64,000 nt of DNA from contig JAJEKV010000080.1 of NCBI GenBank assembly GCA_021234155.1, forward strand, positions 4,924,112 to 4,988,111, written 5' to 3'. The notes beneath the pieces are model-generated. The model had not been told where the DNA came from and did not search any database. It was given only the letters and a program-made list of their open reading frames with translations. Position 1 is the stretch's first letter, and the number at the start of each line of letters is the position of its first letter. Source of the stretch: Isoetes taiwanensis. Its lineage: Eukaryota; Streptophyta; Lycopodiopsida; Isoetales; Isoetaceae. Position numbers and translations under genes: made by a program. Shown here in pieces: positions 54,100-64,000 of the stretch.

Positions 54100-55600
54100 T
54101 GGAACCTGCAGTTATTGGGACGCCGAGGACATTGCATACATTGCATTGGAATAGGAGATTTACTTCTTGGTGGTATTGAGCATGGCCTTCAATTGTAATA
54201 TTGTTTTGTAGTTGTGCTCATCATGTTATTTTATTGTTGGAATTTAATCAAAGTCGTCATGTTGTTAATTGTAGTAACTTTAGGAACTCTTGCCTAGGAA
54301 TTCATTGTCCAAACACCTAATGTAATAATAATCTGGTTGCCCAAATTCTTTGGGCATAAGTTAAAACGTGTCACGTGATATTCAAGAGAATGATGAGATG
54401 CCCCAACAGTTGCTTTTAGCTCATTATTCCTTAATCAATAAGCCCGATGATGTTTGGGCATAGTTTAGTAACTTACAAATGTTGGGAACTTGTAATTGCA
54501 TTTCTTTGATATAGTCGAGGGCTCTTTGGCCTTCTCCAAGTTTGGCATGTACCACGATGATGGCAAACCTTATATGCTCCCTTGGGGTTTATCAACATTC
54601 GAACATGTTGATATATGCAAATGAAAATAGTATTAATAATTGCGTGTTTTCTTAAAAATGTAACATTATATTAAGTGTACATTCTTTGATTCAAGAAAGT
54701 CGACCGGAAGACTTTTGATTTTGTGGAAATTAACCTGTCTCATTTATACCTTTTAGAGCATACCTTGCAATTAGAATTATTGCTGCATTGCTTGGATACC
54801 ACCATATTTATGAGTGGCATTTTATGCCAATGCCATAAGGAAGTGCTTAGGCTAAATATTAACTATATAATTCCAACGATCTTTTTAAGTCTTGATTGTG
54901 TTCTTCATGAGCTATAAATGCGCTAGCTAAATGGTTTGCTTTTAAAGTTCCATGTGTCATATTCTAACTATATACGATTATAACTGACCAACCACTTGTG
55001 AAAACAAAATATAAGCCATGACATAGATGAAAAATCTTTCTTACTATAAAAGGTAGTCACACCCTTTGTGTAATTGTTCGATGTAATACTAAGAAGAAAC
55101 AACAGGCAGCTACAATTGTTCTAAATTTCCTCTATAAAAGAGAGCACAAATTTATACACCTTTCCTGCACATCATCCCCAATTCCTTCACCTATATTCTT
55201 GGAATTGTAACCAAATTACTAAAAGTTCAAGCCTATGAACCTTCTTCAGCATCTTTCTCATGACTACATTTATTAAAAATGCCAAATCAAATCCATTACC
55301 ACATGGCAAAGTAGCCACTCCGGCAAGGAGGATTGATGCAAATCAAGCTAGCGGCATCCCCATCAAGCTAATTGTTTGTTCCGCAAAAATAATTTAATTC
55401 AGATCGTAAAAAGAAATGGCATGATGGGGAAAGAAAAAACTCGAGTTAATGAAATGAGAAAAATGCAATAACAAAAAACGCGTTTGGCGTGCTTGACATA
55501 TATAATGTTTCTTACGCTCTGCACATTTTCATCACACACTTTACATTGCCCATTTGTTGAAAGAGCGGCATCTTTGAATTGGTACTAATGCAGTAAAAAA
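54100..55600. other. Intergenic, no gene recognised
   Basis: Very AT-rich. A 64-codon plus-strand frame at 54723-54917 has no family motif. It may be the body of the minus-strand Helitron whose 3' end is at 54066. Confidence 0.35.
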
Positions 55601-55639
55601 AAAAACGAACTAAGAACTTCTTTTGCATCTTTCTTAAAG

Positions 55640-55875
55640 CCAAGAAGCAGAAATAGTACAGTTCGAGCAAAGGAGAGGAGCCGTGAAGTGGAGCAAATAA
55701 AGGAACGGTCAAAAGGCAAAAGAGAGGAGTTGTGAAGAGAAGCAAACAAAAAAAAGTGCATTTGTGAAGAGGAGCAAACAAAGGAACGGGCAAGGCTGCA
55801 AAAAAGAGAGGAGTTGTCAAGAGAAGCAAACAAAGAAACACATTTGTGAGAATACTGAGGGCAAGGCTGGAAAGA
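55640..55875. repeat. Diverged tandem repeat (GAGAGGAGTTGTGAAGAG unit)
   Basis: Three units of about 55-80 bp, each with GAGAGGAG, AAGAGAAGCAAACAAA and a CATTTGTGA segment. They give purine-rich plus-strand sequence and a Ser/Leu/Phe-rich spurious minus-strand frame. Confidence 0.75.
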
Positions 55876-56045
55876 CCAAAAACAAAGTGAATAAATTCCT
55901 TCTCTAGATTTGAGCCATGTCATGGCCGATTTGCCATGGGAGAAAATAAGACAAAGACCAAAACATCAAGCAACACATTTAGAGAAAAAGGAGCTTACAA
56001 AAGCGGCATGAATATTGCTCAATCGATTCACGTGTTGCGGCGGGG

Positions 56046-56945
56046 TTAACTTGCATCCACGAGAAAATGGTTTACTGACCTAAGAAGTTTGTTCGTTTGT
56101 CCTCGCTCTTCTTTATCGGAGAAAGCATGTTGCGACCATAGGCCCGGAAACAACGTCAATAGCATCATATCTTTGCTCTTCCAACCATAGCTAGGATCGA
56201 GCGACCTCCGGCCAATAAAGAACATCAACTAAGTGATGCTAATCCAACAAAGATTTGCAATACCTTGGCCAAGAGGACCTGTAATAATATCGAGATCAAA
56301 GAGAGAACACGAGACAAAGCTGCACATTTAAAAATGAAAAAGGAAACCATCGATTACTTACCGTTGTAACTTCAACATCAAATATCTCAAATTTTTCGGG
56401 ATGGCCCGGCCGGTGCTTCTCCAACTTGTCCTAAACTGTTTTAATTGCAACATGAGATGGCATGTGCGGGCATCCGCTTTTGAAACAAATCTGCTTTCTA
56501 AGGAAAAATCATTTTTTACCTTGGTTTCATTCACCCGAACAAAGGCATAACCGCTATCGGCCAGATCGTCACGTTGGGCACAAACATAAGCCGACTTTTC
56601 GTGCTTGGATTCAAATTACTTTGTATCGAATAAGCCGACTTCAGTTCGTTTTGCCTTGGGCGGGGGCGGACTATCTCAAATCAATAAACTATCTGAATGA
56701 ATGCAAGCCACCGCTTTGCTCGAGTACCACAGTTCTTCAAATCAAAGAAGCGGCAACCCGCGGTTCTTCCGAGCATCTACTCGGCTCTCGATGCCAAATC
56801 GCAGGTATGAAGTTAACCTTGAAGCTGCTAAGTAGACTCAAAATTATGTACATGTTTTGCATCCTGCTTTGGCATCTCAAGCAGCTCAGGCCGTAACCAA
56901 GAAGAGCTCCACAGTTTGCGGCACTTTGGGCGATCCATGGCCGAT
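56046..56945 (-). other. Possible multi-exon gene, product unrecognised
   Basis: On the minus strand an ATG near 56942 opens MDRPKCRKLWSSSWLRPELL and EMPKQDAKHV. Further on, KSAYVCAQRDDLADSGYAFV followed by RVNETK ends at a GTAAAA donor (about 56519). Another piece near 56500-56360 ends at a GTAAGT, and 56228-56046 contains SNKLLRSVNHFLVDAS-like sequence (actual reading TNKLLRSVNHFLVDAS) before a stop. The splice-like borders suggest a small spliced gene. I do not recognise any domain and offer no function. Confidence 0.35.
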
Positions 56946-57403
56946 CCGTAGTTTACCTAAGCGTAAAAGAATAAAAACCTAAACCGTAGACTGAATCTTA
57001 GCCCTTAGATCGATGTCGAAAAATTTGAACCGCCCGATCTAGGGCGAGATTCAAGACAGACATACACAATAATTTTATAATATAGGATTAGCCAACATAT
57101 GCAAAAAAATGATGGGAAAGTGTTAAGAATATATAAATGTTGGGCATATGATGATTTTTAAAACGATATTTCTTTTATATTGGCTATGTAGTTATTTACT
57201 GGTTATGTAGTTATGTACTTGACTACATAGAATGTGCCAGACCAAGAGAAAATTGATACAGGCATGTCTCATCACATAATATTAAGACAGATTAATGCGC
57301 ACAATGGAGACAACAAACGCCCCTTCTTCTTCTAATGTGTACTCTTGGAGTAACAAGAGGGCAGGGAATGATAGGGTGGTACTGTGGTTGTCAAACTGTT
57401 CCC

Positions 57404-57458
57404 AAGCCACTTCACCCTCCGGCCATGGAGGGCAACCCTCCGTGCGCAGCACCTTGTT
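57404..57458. repeat. Dispersed 55-bp repeat family B, copy 2
   Basis: Identical over 55 bp to 33323-33377, including the CCCTCCGGCCATGGAGGG stem. Flanking sequence is unrelated to that of copy 1. Confidence 0.9.
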
Positions 57459-57574
57459 TTAATCGCATTCAAAGGCCCGTAACTTGCACTGTAGGGGTTG
57501 GATTAAGGTGGGGCCCACGCCTTGGATTCCTCTCATCGAGAACTTTCCAATGAGTGGTGCTTTGGCACTATTCC

Positions 57575-57675
57575 GTCATAGTTAGAGCCTAAGAATCTTG
57601 ATAGGCCATAGTTAGGCACTTGATCGGATCCTAGTTAGTGCCATAGTTAGGCACTTGATCGGATCCTAAGAATCT
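57575..57675. repeat. Short tandem repeat (CATAGTTAGGCACTTGATCG)
   Basis: CATAGTTAGGCACTTGATCG plus GATCCTA occurs twice, preceded by a partial unit, at the edge of the large GAATCT array. Confidence 0.8.
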
Positions 57676-57689
57676 TTTTATCTTAGAAT

Positions 57690-59812
57690 CTTAATGGAAT
57701 CTATGGTATGTTAAGAGAACTAGGGAATCTTCCTGGGATCTTTGAGAATCTAGAGGAATCTCAATAGAATCTTAAAGAATCTATAGGAATCACAAGAGAA
57801 TCTTTGCGAATCTAGTGGAATCCAATGGAATCTTCATAAATCTTAACGAAATCTATGGTACACTAAGAGAATCTAGGAGAATCTTCCTGGGATCTTTGAG
57901 AATCTAGAGGAATCTCATTAGAATCTTTAGGAATCTATAGGAATCACAAGAGAATCTTTGCGAACCTAGAGGAATCCAGTGGAATCTTTATAAATCTTTG
58001 AGAATCTAGAGGAATCTTGATTTGGAATCTTAGAGAATCTAGGGGAATCTTCATAGGATTAAAGAATCTAATAGAATCTACATAGAATCTTGGAGAATCT
58101 ATGGGAATCTTTGGAGAATCTAGAGGAATCTAAGGGAACCTTCATAAAAATTTTGAGAATCTAGGTAAGCTTAGAGAATCTAAAGGAATCTTCTTAGAAT
58201 TTTACGAAATCTATGGTAATTTGAAAGAATCTAGAGGAATCTTCATGGGATCTTGAGGAACCTAGAGGAATCTCAATATAACCTTAGGGAATCTAGTGGA
58301 ATCTCAAAAGGATCTTTGAGAATCTAGGGGAATCTTCATAGGATCTTAGAAAAACTAGGAAAATCTACATAGAATCTTGGGGGATCTATGGGATTCGTGA
58401 GAGAATCTTTGAGAATCTAGGGGTGTCCGCATAAGATGTAAGGGAAGTTACGAGAATCTACATAGATTCTTGAGGAATCTATAGGAATCTTCGAATAGTC
58501 TTTGGAAATTTCGGGGGATAGGGACTATGAGAATCTCAAGAGGATATATGGGAATCTGGGGAATCTTCATAGAGTACTTGAGAATCTAGTGAAATCTTGA
58601 TAGGATCTTAGAGAATCTAGGAGAATCTACATAGAATCTTGGAGAATCATGTGAATCTTGGGAGAATCTTTGGGAATCTAGGGGAACCTGATGGAAACTT
58701 TGGAAATCTAGGGGAATCTTGATGGAATCTTGATCATCCACTAGCTTCATGTGCAATTTTTTTTCCATAATGGGATGTAAATTTTACTATCTAACATATC
58801 AAAATATATTCAAAAATATATATAATATATTAGAGCGAATCTTCATATGTAGAGAACCTACATAGATTTTTGGGGAATATATGGGAATCTTGAGAGAATC
58901 TAGAGGAATCTTGAAGAATCTAAAGGAATCATCATAGAATCTAAGGAAATGTAGGAGAATCTACATAAAATCCTAGGGAATTTAGAGGAATCTTTTATGA
59001 TCTAGGGGAATCTCGATAGAGTCGTAGAGAATCTTGAGAATTTTCATATGATCTAAGGGAATCTAGGAGAATATACATAGAATCTTGAGAAACATAGAAG
59101 AATCTTGGGATAATCTTTGAAAATCTAGGGGAATCTCTGTAGAATTTTAAGAATCTAAGAGAATCTTTCACATTGTATGTGTTTTGCAGGGTGAATCTTG
59201 GAATCTTAATGGAATCTATGGTACTTTAATTGAATCGAGGGGAATCTTCCTGGAATCTTTGAGAATCTAAAGGAATCTCAAGGCAATACTGGAATCTACA
59301 GAAATCACAAGAGAATCTTTGCGATCTAGAGGAATCCAAGGGAATCTTCATAAAATCTTTGCAATCTAGAGGAATCTTGATGGAATCTTGGAGAATCTAG
59401 GAAAATGTTCATAGGATCTTTGAGAATCTAAGAGAAGGTACATAGAAGCTTGGGGAATCTCGGGAGAATCTTTGAGAGTTTAGAGAAATCTAAGAAAATC
59501 TCCTTAAACTTTTTGACAATCTCGAGAAATCTTAGAAAGGGAACCTTTATAGAATCTAAGTGAATGTAAAAGAATCTACATAGAATCTTAGAGAATCTAG
59601 AGGAATCTTGAGATAATCTTTTACAATTTAGGGGAACCTTAATGGAATCCTAGAGAATCTTGAGGAATTTTCATATAATTTAAGGGAATCTAGGAGAATA
59701 TACATGGAATCTTGAGAAATGTAGAGAAATCCTGGGATAGTCTTTGAAAATCCAAGGGAATCTCTGTAGAATCTTAAGAATTTAGGAGAGTCTTTCACAT
59801 TGGGTTTGTTTT
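57690..59812. repeat. Large GAATCT/AGAGGAATC satellite array
   Basis: More than 2 kb of GAATCT, AGAGGAATCT, AGGGGAATC and TTCATAGAATCTT words. The local unit is about 24-27 bp but strongly degenerate. Longer repeats exist inside: a block with TCTATGGTAC or TCTATGGTAT, TTCCTGGGATCTTTGAGAAT and ATCACAAGAGAATCTTTGCG recurs near 57700, 57850 and 59215, and GAATCTTTCACATTG with TTTGCAGGGT recurs at 59160 and 59790. An AT-rich gap at 58770-58830 splits it. Confidence 0.9.
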
Positions 59813-60151
59813 TGCAGGGTATTTTTCACATATTTTTGTCAGCGATTTCTTCAAATGTGTAGGCCCTAATAATAATAAACTTGTATATATATATAAGATA
59901 TATAAAGACAAATATCTATTATAACAATAATCAATAATAATAAGCCATTGTCTCTGCAAGTTTTGTAAGGGAAAGACATTTTTAGTAATGTCCTATGATG
60001 AAATCTTTAGGTATAGACATTAAGTTGATGGACTAATGAAGACTATAAAAGAGGACTTACACAAACATAAAGATATGTCTAGATAAGCATTATCTATAAT
60101 ATGTAGTATTATATGTAGTTTAGGTCCTTCCAAGGAATTGAGGGAACAATC

Positions 60152-61625
60152 TCAAATGATTCCTTCTTGATGGTTCACAGATGCTGCCATTTTGCTGGAT
60201 CCACTAAGCATATTAACAACTTTTGACATCGTAGGGCGTTTATTTGGAGAAGCTTGTGTACAAAGAATGGCGACCTCAATAATTGTCATGGCTTCTTCTT
60301 TGGAATATTGATTCTCAAGTTTGGGATCGATCGCTTGAAGAGGAGAATTTATCTTGCTTAATTGCATAACCTACAATCCAAATTTCCATTAGGATCACCC
60401 ATGCCATTGTAGTATTAAATGAAAAAGTCAAAGGGATGCTAATACTCACCCATTCCAGTAGATAAATTTTGTCTTGGGATAGTGATAAGTCTAGATTTTT
60501 TCTGCCACTAATTATCTCTAGTGCAAGCACTCCAAAGCTATAAACATCTAGCTTTTCTGTGAGTTGGCCACGCGTTGCATATTCTGGAGATAAATAGCCA
60601 CTTTGGGCGAGATACCATAAATGCTATTAGCAACATACAAATACTTTTGCGAATAAAACATTAATTTCTTAGAAAACTTACAGTGTCCCGGCAACTTTGG
60701 TGCTTATATGCGTTTCTTCATCTCCAAAAAGCTTTGCTAGCCCAAAATCCGCGATCTTTGGATGCAAATTTTTGTCTAAAAGTATATTACTAGCTTTTAT
60801 ATCACGATGAATTATTCTAGGAAGTGATTCTTCATGTAGATAAGTAATGCCTTTAGCAATCTCCACACATATATTATATCGTGTAGGCCAATTCATATTT
60901 AACTTGCATTCAGGTGGACCTATAATAACATACTCAAATGTTAAACTAGATTTATAAGAGAGGACCAAATGGAAACAATAGTAATAATACCAAACAATGC
61001 TTGCTGGAGGCTATTGTTTTCAAGGAACTCCAAAACTAGAATTCTATGTCCTCCCTCAATGCAGCATCCAAGTAATTTCACCAAACTACGATGTTTTACC
61101 GATGATATCACAGCTACTTCATTTATAAACTCCCGTTTATTTGATTTTGATAATGTCAAATTTTTATCTGGCTTGGTTGACGAAAGCTTCTTGACAGCCA
61201 CGATGGTACCATTTTGTAGAACTCCCTGGTAAGTGAGGTATAGCTATCAGACATGTCATCAAAGAATTCGAGTTCTATTAATTTTCTTGGATACCTTATA
61301 AACAGCTCCAAAACCACCTTCACCAAGCTTGTTTTCTTCGTGAAATCCTTTTGTAGCAAGTTTTAGTTCATTGTAAGTAAATATGTCTGGCTTATTTTCA
61401 ATACTCTTGAGATCTGAAGTCAATAGAAAATATTTTAACTTATGATACGGGTTAATTTTACATTTATGAAGTGGGACCTTACCTTGCTCTTCAGCTTTTC
61501 TGGCAAGCATTAATCGTTGACACCTTTTCCAATATAAGAAGGTAACTAAACAAATGAGAATAAATGCTCCCAAAATAGCTATGCTTATTCCAATTATCCT
61601 CCTATAGGGTGTAGTTGAATGTTTG
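60152..61625 (-). CDS. LRR-VIII-like receptor kinase: transmembrane and kinase exons
   Basis: A receptor-like Ser/Thr kinase that would signal at the plasma membrane. Minus-strand exons in order: [20 protein letters not shown] (membrane span) and KRCQ basic stop-transfer (61625-61484); [20 protein letters not shown] with [10 protein letters not shown] glycine loop (about 61412-61297); [11 protein letters not shown] with the catalytic Lys, then [20 protein letters not shown] (about 61228-60993); [19 protein letters not shown], the HRD loop, and [12 protein letters not shown] (about 60920-60680); [20 protein letters not shown] with the APE-like SPE and an intact DxxSFG (60612-60456); and [20 protein letters not shown] with [12 protein letters not shown] to a stop at 60152. 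Donors are GTAAGG, GTAAGT and GTGAGT. All kinase key residues are present. The extracellular malectin/LRR exons were not recognised upstream of 61625. Confidence 0.85.
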
Positions 61626-61639
61626 AACTCTGCCAAATT

Positions 61640-62106
61640 TTGAAAGTCTTGAATTAAGTGATAAGAAAAGTTATTCTCTTATTTTGCAGTTACAATAAAT
61701 CTGCACTTTAAGATTCTGCTTTAAATAAACCACTTCAAAACATTGTTTATACAATGAAGACAATAGAAATGATTCTCTTTCTTTAATTGAATTGAATTGA
61801 ATTCATTTAAATACATTAAGTAATATTCTCATTAAACCTAGAGCTAGCTCGAATACTTTGTCCATACATATTCATAAAGATAAAAGAATTAGGAATACAA
61901 ATAATAATAAAAGCTAGACATTTATCTCTAGATCAAAGCAAAAACTATTCTAAATTGACAAATATTTTATTAGTATGATGCCACATATACTACGAGTAAA
62001 ATGTCCATGAAATCTTGTTAAGCATGTTGGCTTTGTGTTCTACTTCAAGTATTATTAGTCAGATATGGTTGGGGCCTCTGTATGTAATTGAATAAACAAG
62101 AAGGTA
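61640..62106. other. Upstream or intronic sequence of the receptor kinase
   Basis: No ectodomain exon was recognised on the minus strand. A short GAATT repeat (TTGAATTGAATTGAATT) lies near 61785-61805. Confidence 0.35.
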
Positions 62107-62225
62107 AGAATAGAATAGAATAGAATAGAATAGAATAGAATAGAATAGAATAGAATAGAATAGAATAGAATAGAATAGAATAGAATAGAATAGAATAGAA
62201 TAGAATAGAATAGAATAGAATAGAA
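62107..62225. repeat. (TAGAA)n microsatellite, about 23 units
   Basis: An uninterrupted run of TAGAA pentamers. It translates to a false low-complexity minus-strand frame. The same pentamer on the opposite strand makes the short run at 13750-13785. Confidence 0.98.
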
Positions 62226-63280
62226 GGTAAGAGATGTAGTTATTGTCTTTTTTATCTCCAAGATATGATTATGAAAAGGTAAAAAACAATGAGATATGAA
62301 CTCTATAGGAATAATTAGAAGAACGATAGAGGAGATATGTAAATATCTATTGTAATTGGAGATATTCAAGTCAAGCTCATTCGTGATAATGCATGCAATT
62401 GAGGTCCAGAGACCCTTCGAACATGTCATTCTTGCAGTTTCTTGGGTTGGTCTATTTACTTGAAAAGTCATTGGCACTATCTTAGATGATCCTAAAACCA
62501 TTATTGAATGAAGAGGTAAAGCAATTTGAGCTCTAGTGGCTAGATGAGTGAAAACCACTCAGGACACTTGGGGTTAGCATGTCCATTATCCAAGCTAACA
62601 TTTAGCCCAGCCGACATCTACATATGTTCTGAAGCTACAGCCACCAAAATGCCATGATGATTAATTATACAAAAATCAAAATATCATCAGACAAGAAGGA
62701 AATCACATTAAAAGAGATCCACAAGCTTATTCTCCATGAGCCATGGCAAATCTCTAGATCAAAATGGCTTCTCTTCAGAGTTCTTTAATAAGTTCTGTGA
62801 TGTGATTAGGATTTATGGGCTTATATGAAGATGTATCTAGCCATTAGCTACACAGGTTATCACCACCATTATGAAGGCGTGAAAGCTTTTGCAATTTCGC
62901 TAGGGCGTCGAATTGCTACAAAGTTATTGCTCAAATTACAAAACTGAAGCTCTTGCCCCAAAAGCCATGCCTAGGCTTGGAAATCCTTTCGGTTTGCAAG
63001 GGAGGTTAAGGCCAAATTGCTGATTCGGCCCAGCTAGAGGCACTTCAGATTCCTATGGGGTCCAAATTGATGGGATGGCAGTCTATTCGGTGGCTACCCT
63101 ACGTTAAATCAAGTCCTTGAAGGCTTCAAAAAGGCCCATCCAATCGGATGGTATCTCCCATATAGAGGAATTTATAACCATTAGGTTATGCTTTATATTG
63201 AGCCCCATTAAATATTTGTAACATAACTCCCCCTTCAAATACTTGGTCTTTAAGAATGGTGGGAATGTTTTGAAACCCTT
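62226..63280. other. No gene recognised
   Basis: A minus-strand segment at 62558-62400 has an unbroken frame with a possible donor (reading HLATRAQIALPLHSIM) that might be a distant 5' exon, but it has no family motif. Confidence 0.3.
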
Positions 63281-63285
63281 TCCAT

Positions 63286-63530
63286 GGGTCATCCAATGAC
63301 CATGGTTTCATCATCTAGTCCCTTTTGAAATCTGTTCTCTGGGTCACCACATGACCATGGTTTTGTCCTCTAGTCCCTTCTAAAATCCATTCTTTGGGTC
63401 ACCTTGTGACCATGGTTTTGTCCTCTAGTCCCTTCTGAAACTCATTCACTGGGTCACTCTATGGGCATGGTTTCATCCTCTAGTCCCTTTTAAAACCCTT
63501 TTTGGGTCACCCCGTGACCATGGTTATGTA
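63286..63530. repeat. 55-bp tandem array, about 4.5 units
   Basis: Each unit begins GGGTCACC and contains TGACCATGGTTTTGTCCTCT with AGTCCCTTCTGAAA. Starts are at 63286, 63341, 63396, 63451 and 63504, giving a steady 55-bp period with a 53-bp last step. Divergence is modest. Confidence 0.9.
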
Positions 63531-64000
63531 GCTCAATCTTTGTGGTATCTTACTTGCCATCCCTGATGCAAGTACATAATTCATGGTTTTAGATAACTGA
63601 CCTCATTTGAACTCTAATAGTCCTTCCGTGGCCTTCACGGGGTCTGAGTCAATTGAGATTTTGCTGCATAGCAGCTTTCGAATGCGACTGTCTAAAATCG
63701 CCCAGGAGTTACCTCAGAGTTAAGGGCTAGGAGTATTGTCATTATTCATGGATAATATTGCTCACTTGAGTTGATTTATGAGGAATATAGGGTGCACTCC
63801 TATTCTATTCACAAATTTTAACTTAACTCATATGCTATCTTCATGGACTCTTCTCGAGTATAGCATATTGTGACATGTTTGACTAATGGTCTTAAGGTTC
63901 TTACGTTGCCACTAGTATCACAATACCTAGTTGGGATATTACATCTATTGCTCCATCAGGAATCTCAGGCATTTTATGCCGCATTCACCAATCCCTTGGA
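63531..64000. other. No gene recognised
   Basis: Sequence to the window end has stops in all frames and no motif. It may continue beyond the window. Confidence 0.35.

Noticed and set aside
55512-55923. Ser/Leu/Phe-rich minus-strand frames resembling membrane proteins
   Set aside because: They are antisense readings of a purine-rich tandem repeat.
62055-62558. 167-codon minus-strand frame with Ile/Leu/Phe/Tyr/Ser repeats
   Set aside because: Most of it is the translation of the TAGAA microsatellite; five-base units give a period-five peptide with no family meaning.

Overview
The window looks like plant nuclear DNA from a seed-free land plant, most likely a homosporous fern. This is inference. 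The supporting signs are intron-split plant genes, abundant PPR relics, and exons of a photosynthetic flavodiiron protein, a family kept in bryophytes, lycophytes, ferns and gymnosperms but lost from flowering plants. Gene density is very low and most recognisable coding sequence is broken. No rRNA gene, confident tRNA gene, CRISPR array or bacterial-type operon is visible.

Layout. 0.2-1.9 kb: minus-strand exons of a catechol O-methyltransferase-like gene and a patellin (CRAL-TRIO) fragment. 3.4-5.9 kb: a decayed pogo/Tigger-type DNA transposon. 6.7-8.6 kb: two head-to-tail LINE 3' ends. 9.5-9.9 kb: a further short retro-insert with a 22-bp target duplication. 10.3 kb: a PPR relic. 12.4-13.0 kb: a GAATCT-rich degenerate array. 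17.7-18.8 kb: flavodiiron exons. 24.5-25.6 kb: P-type PPR relic. 26.9-27.8 kb: SERK-like LRR relic. 29.7-30.5 kb: ABCG/WBC transporter exons. 32.0-32.9 kb: LINE relic. 33.6-35.5 kb: F-box-like start and an acidic C-terminal exon. 36.0-36.9 kb: PPR relic.

37.5-49.4 kb is the main discovery: one about 11.85-kb DNA transposon with near-identical inverted termini of about 60 bp. It has long subterminal arrays of GTGATTCC/GGAATCAC palindromes, two large blocks of TATTTATAC-type repeats, a minus-strand Mutator-like (MULE) transposase split by introns and carrying a SWIM zinc finger, and an unrecognised plus-strand gene region. The transposase reading frame has at least one stop and frame changes, so this copy is probably not autonomous now. 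Its right end lies about 240 bp upstream of a ribosomal protein P3 first exon whose leader carries a telo-box.

52-54 kb holds two Helitron-type 3' ends in opposite orientation. 57.6-59.8 kb is a second, larger GAATCT array. 60.1-61.6 kb is the best-preserved host gene piece, the transmembrane and kinase part of an LRR-VIII-like receptor kinase on the minus strand. 62.1 kb is a long TAGAA microsatellite and 63.3-63.5 kb a 55-bp tandem array. The genes show no shared pathway; the region reads as transposon-rich intergenic DNA with scattered gene fragments.
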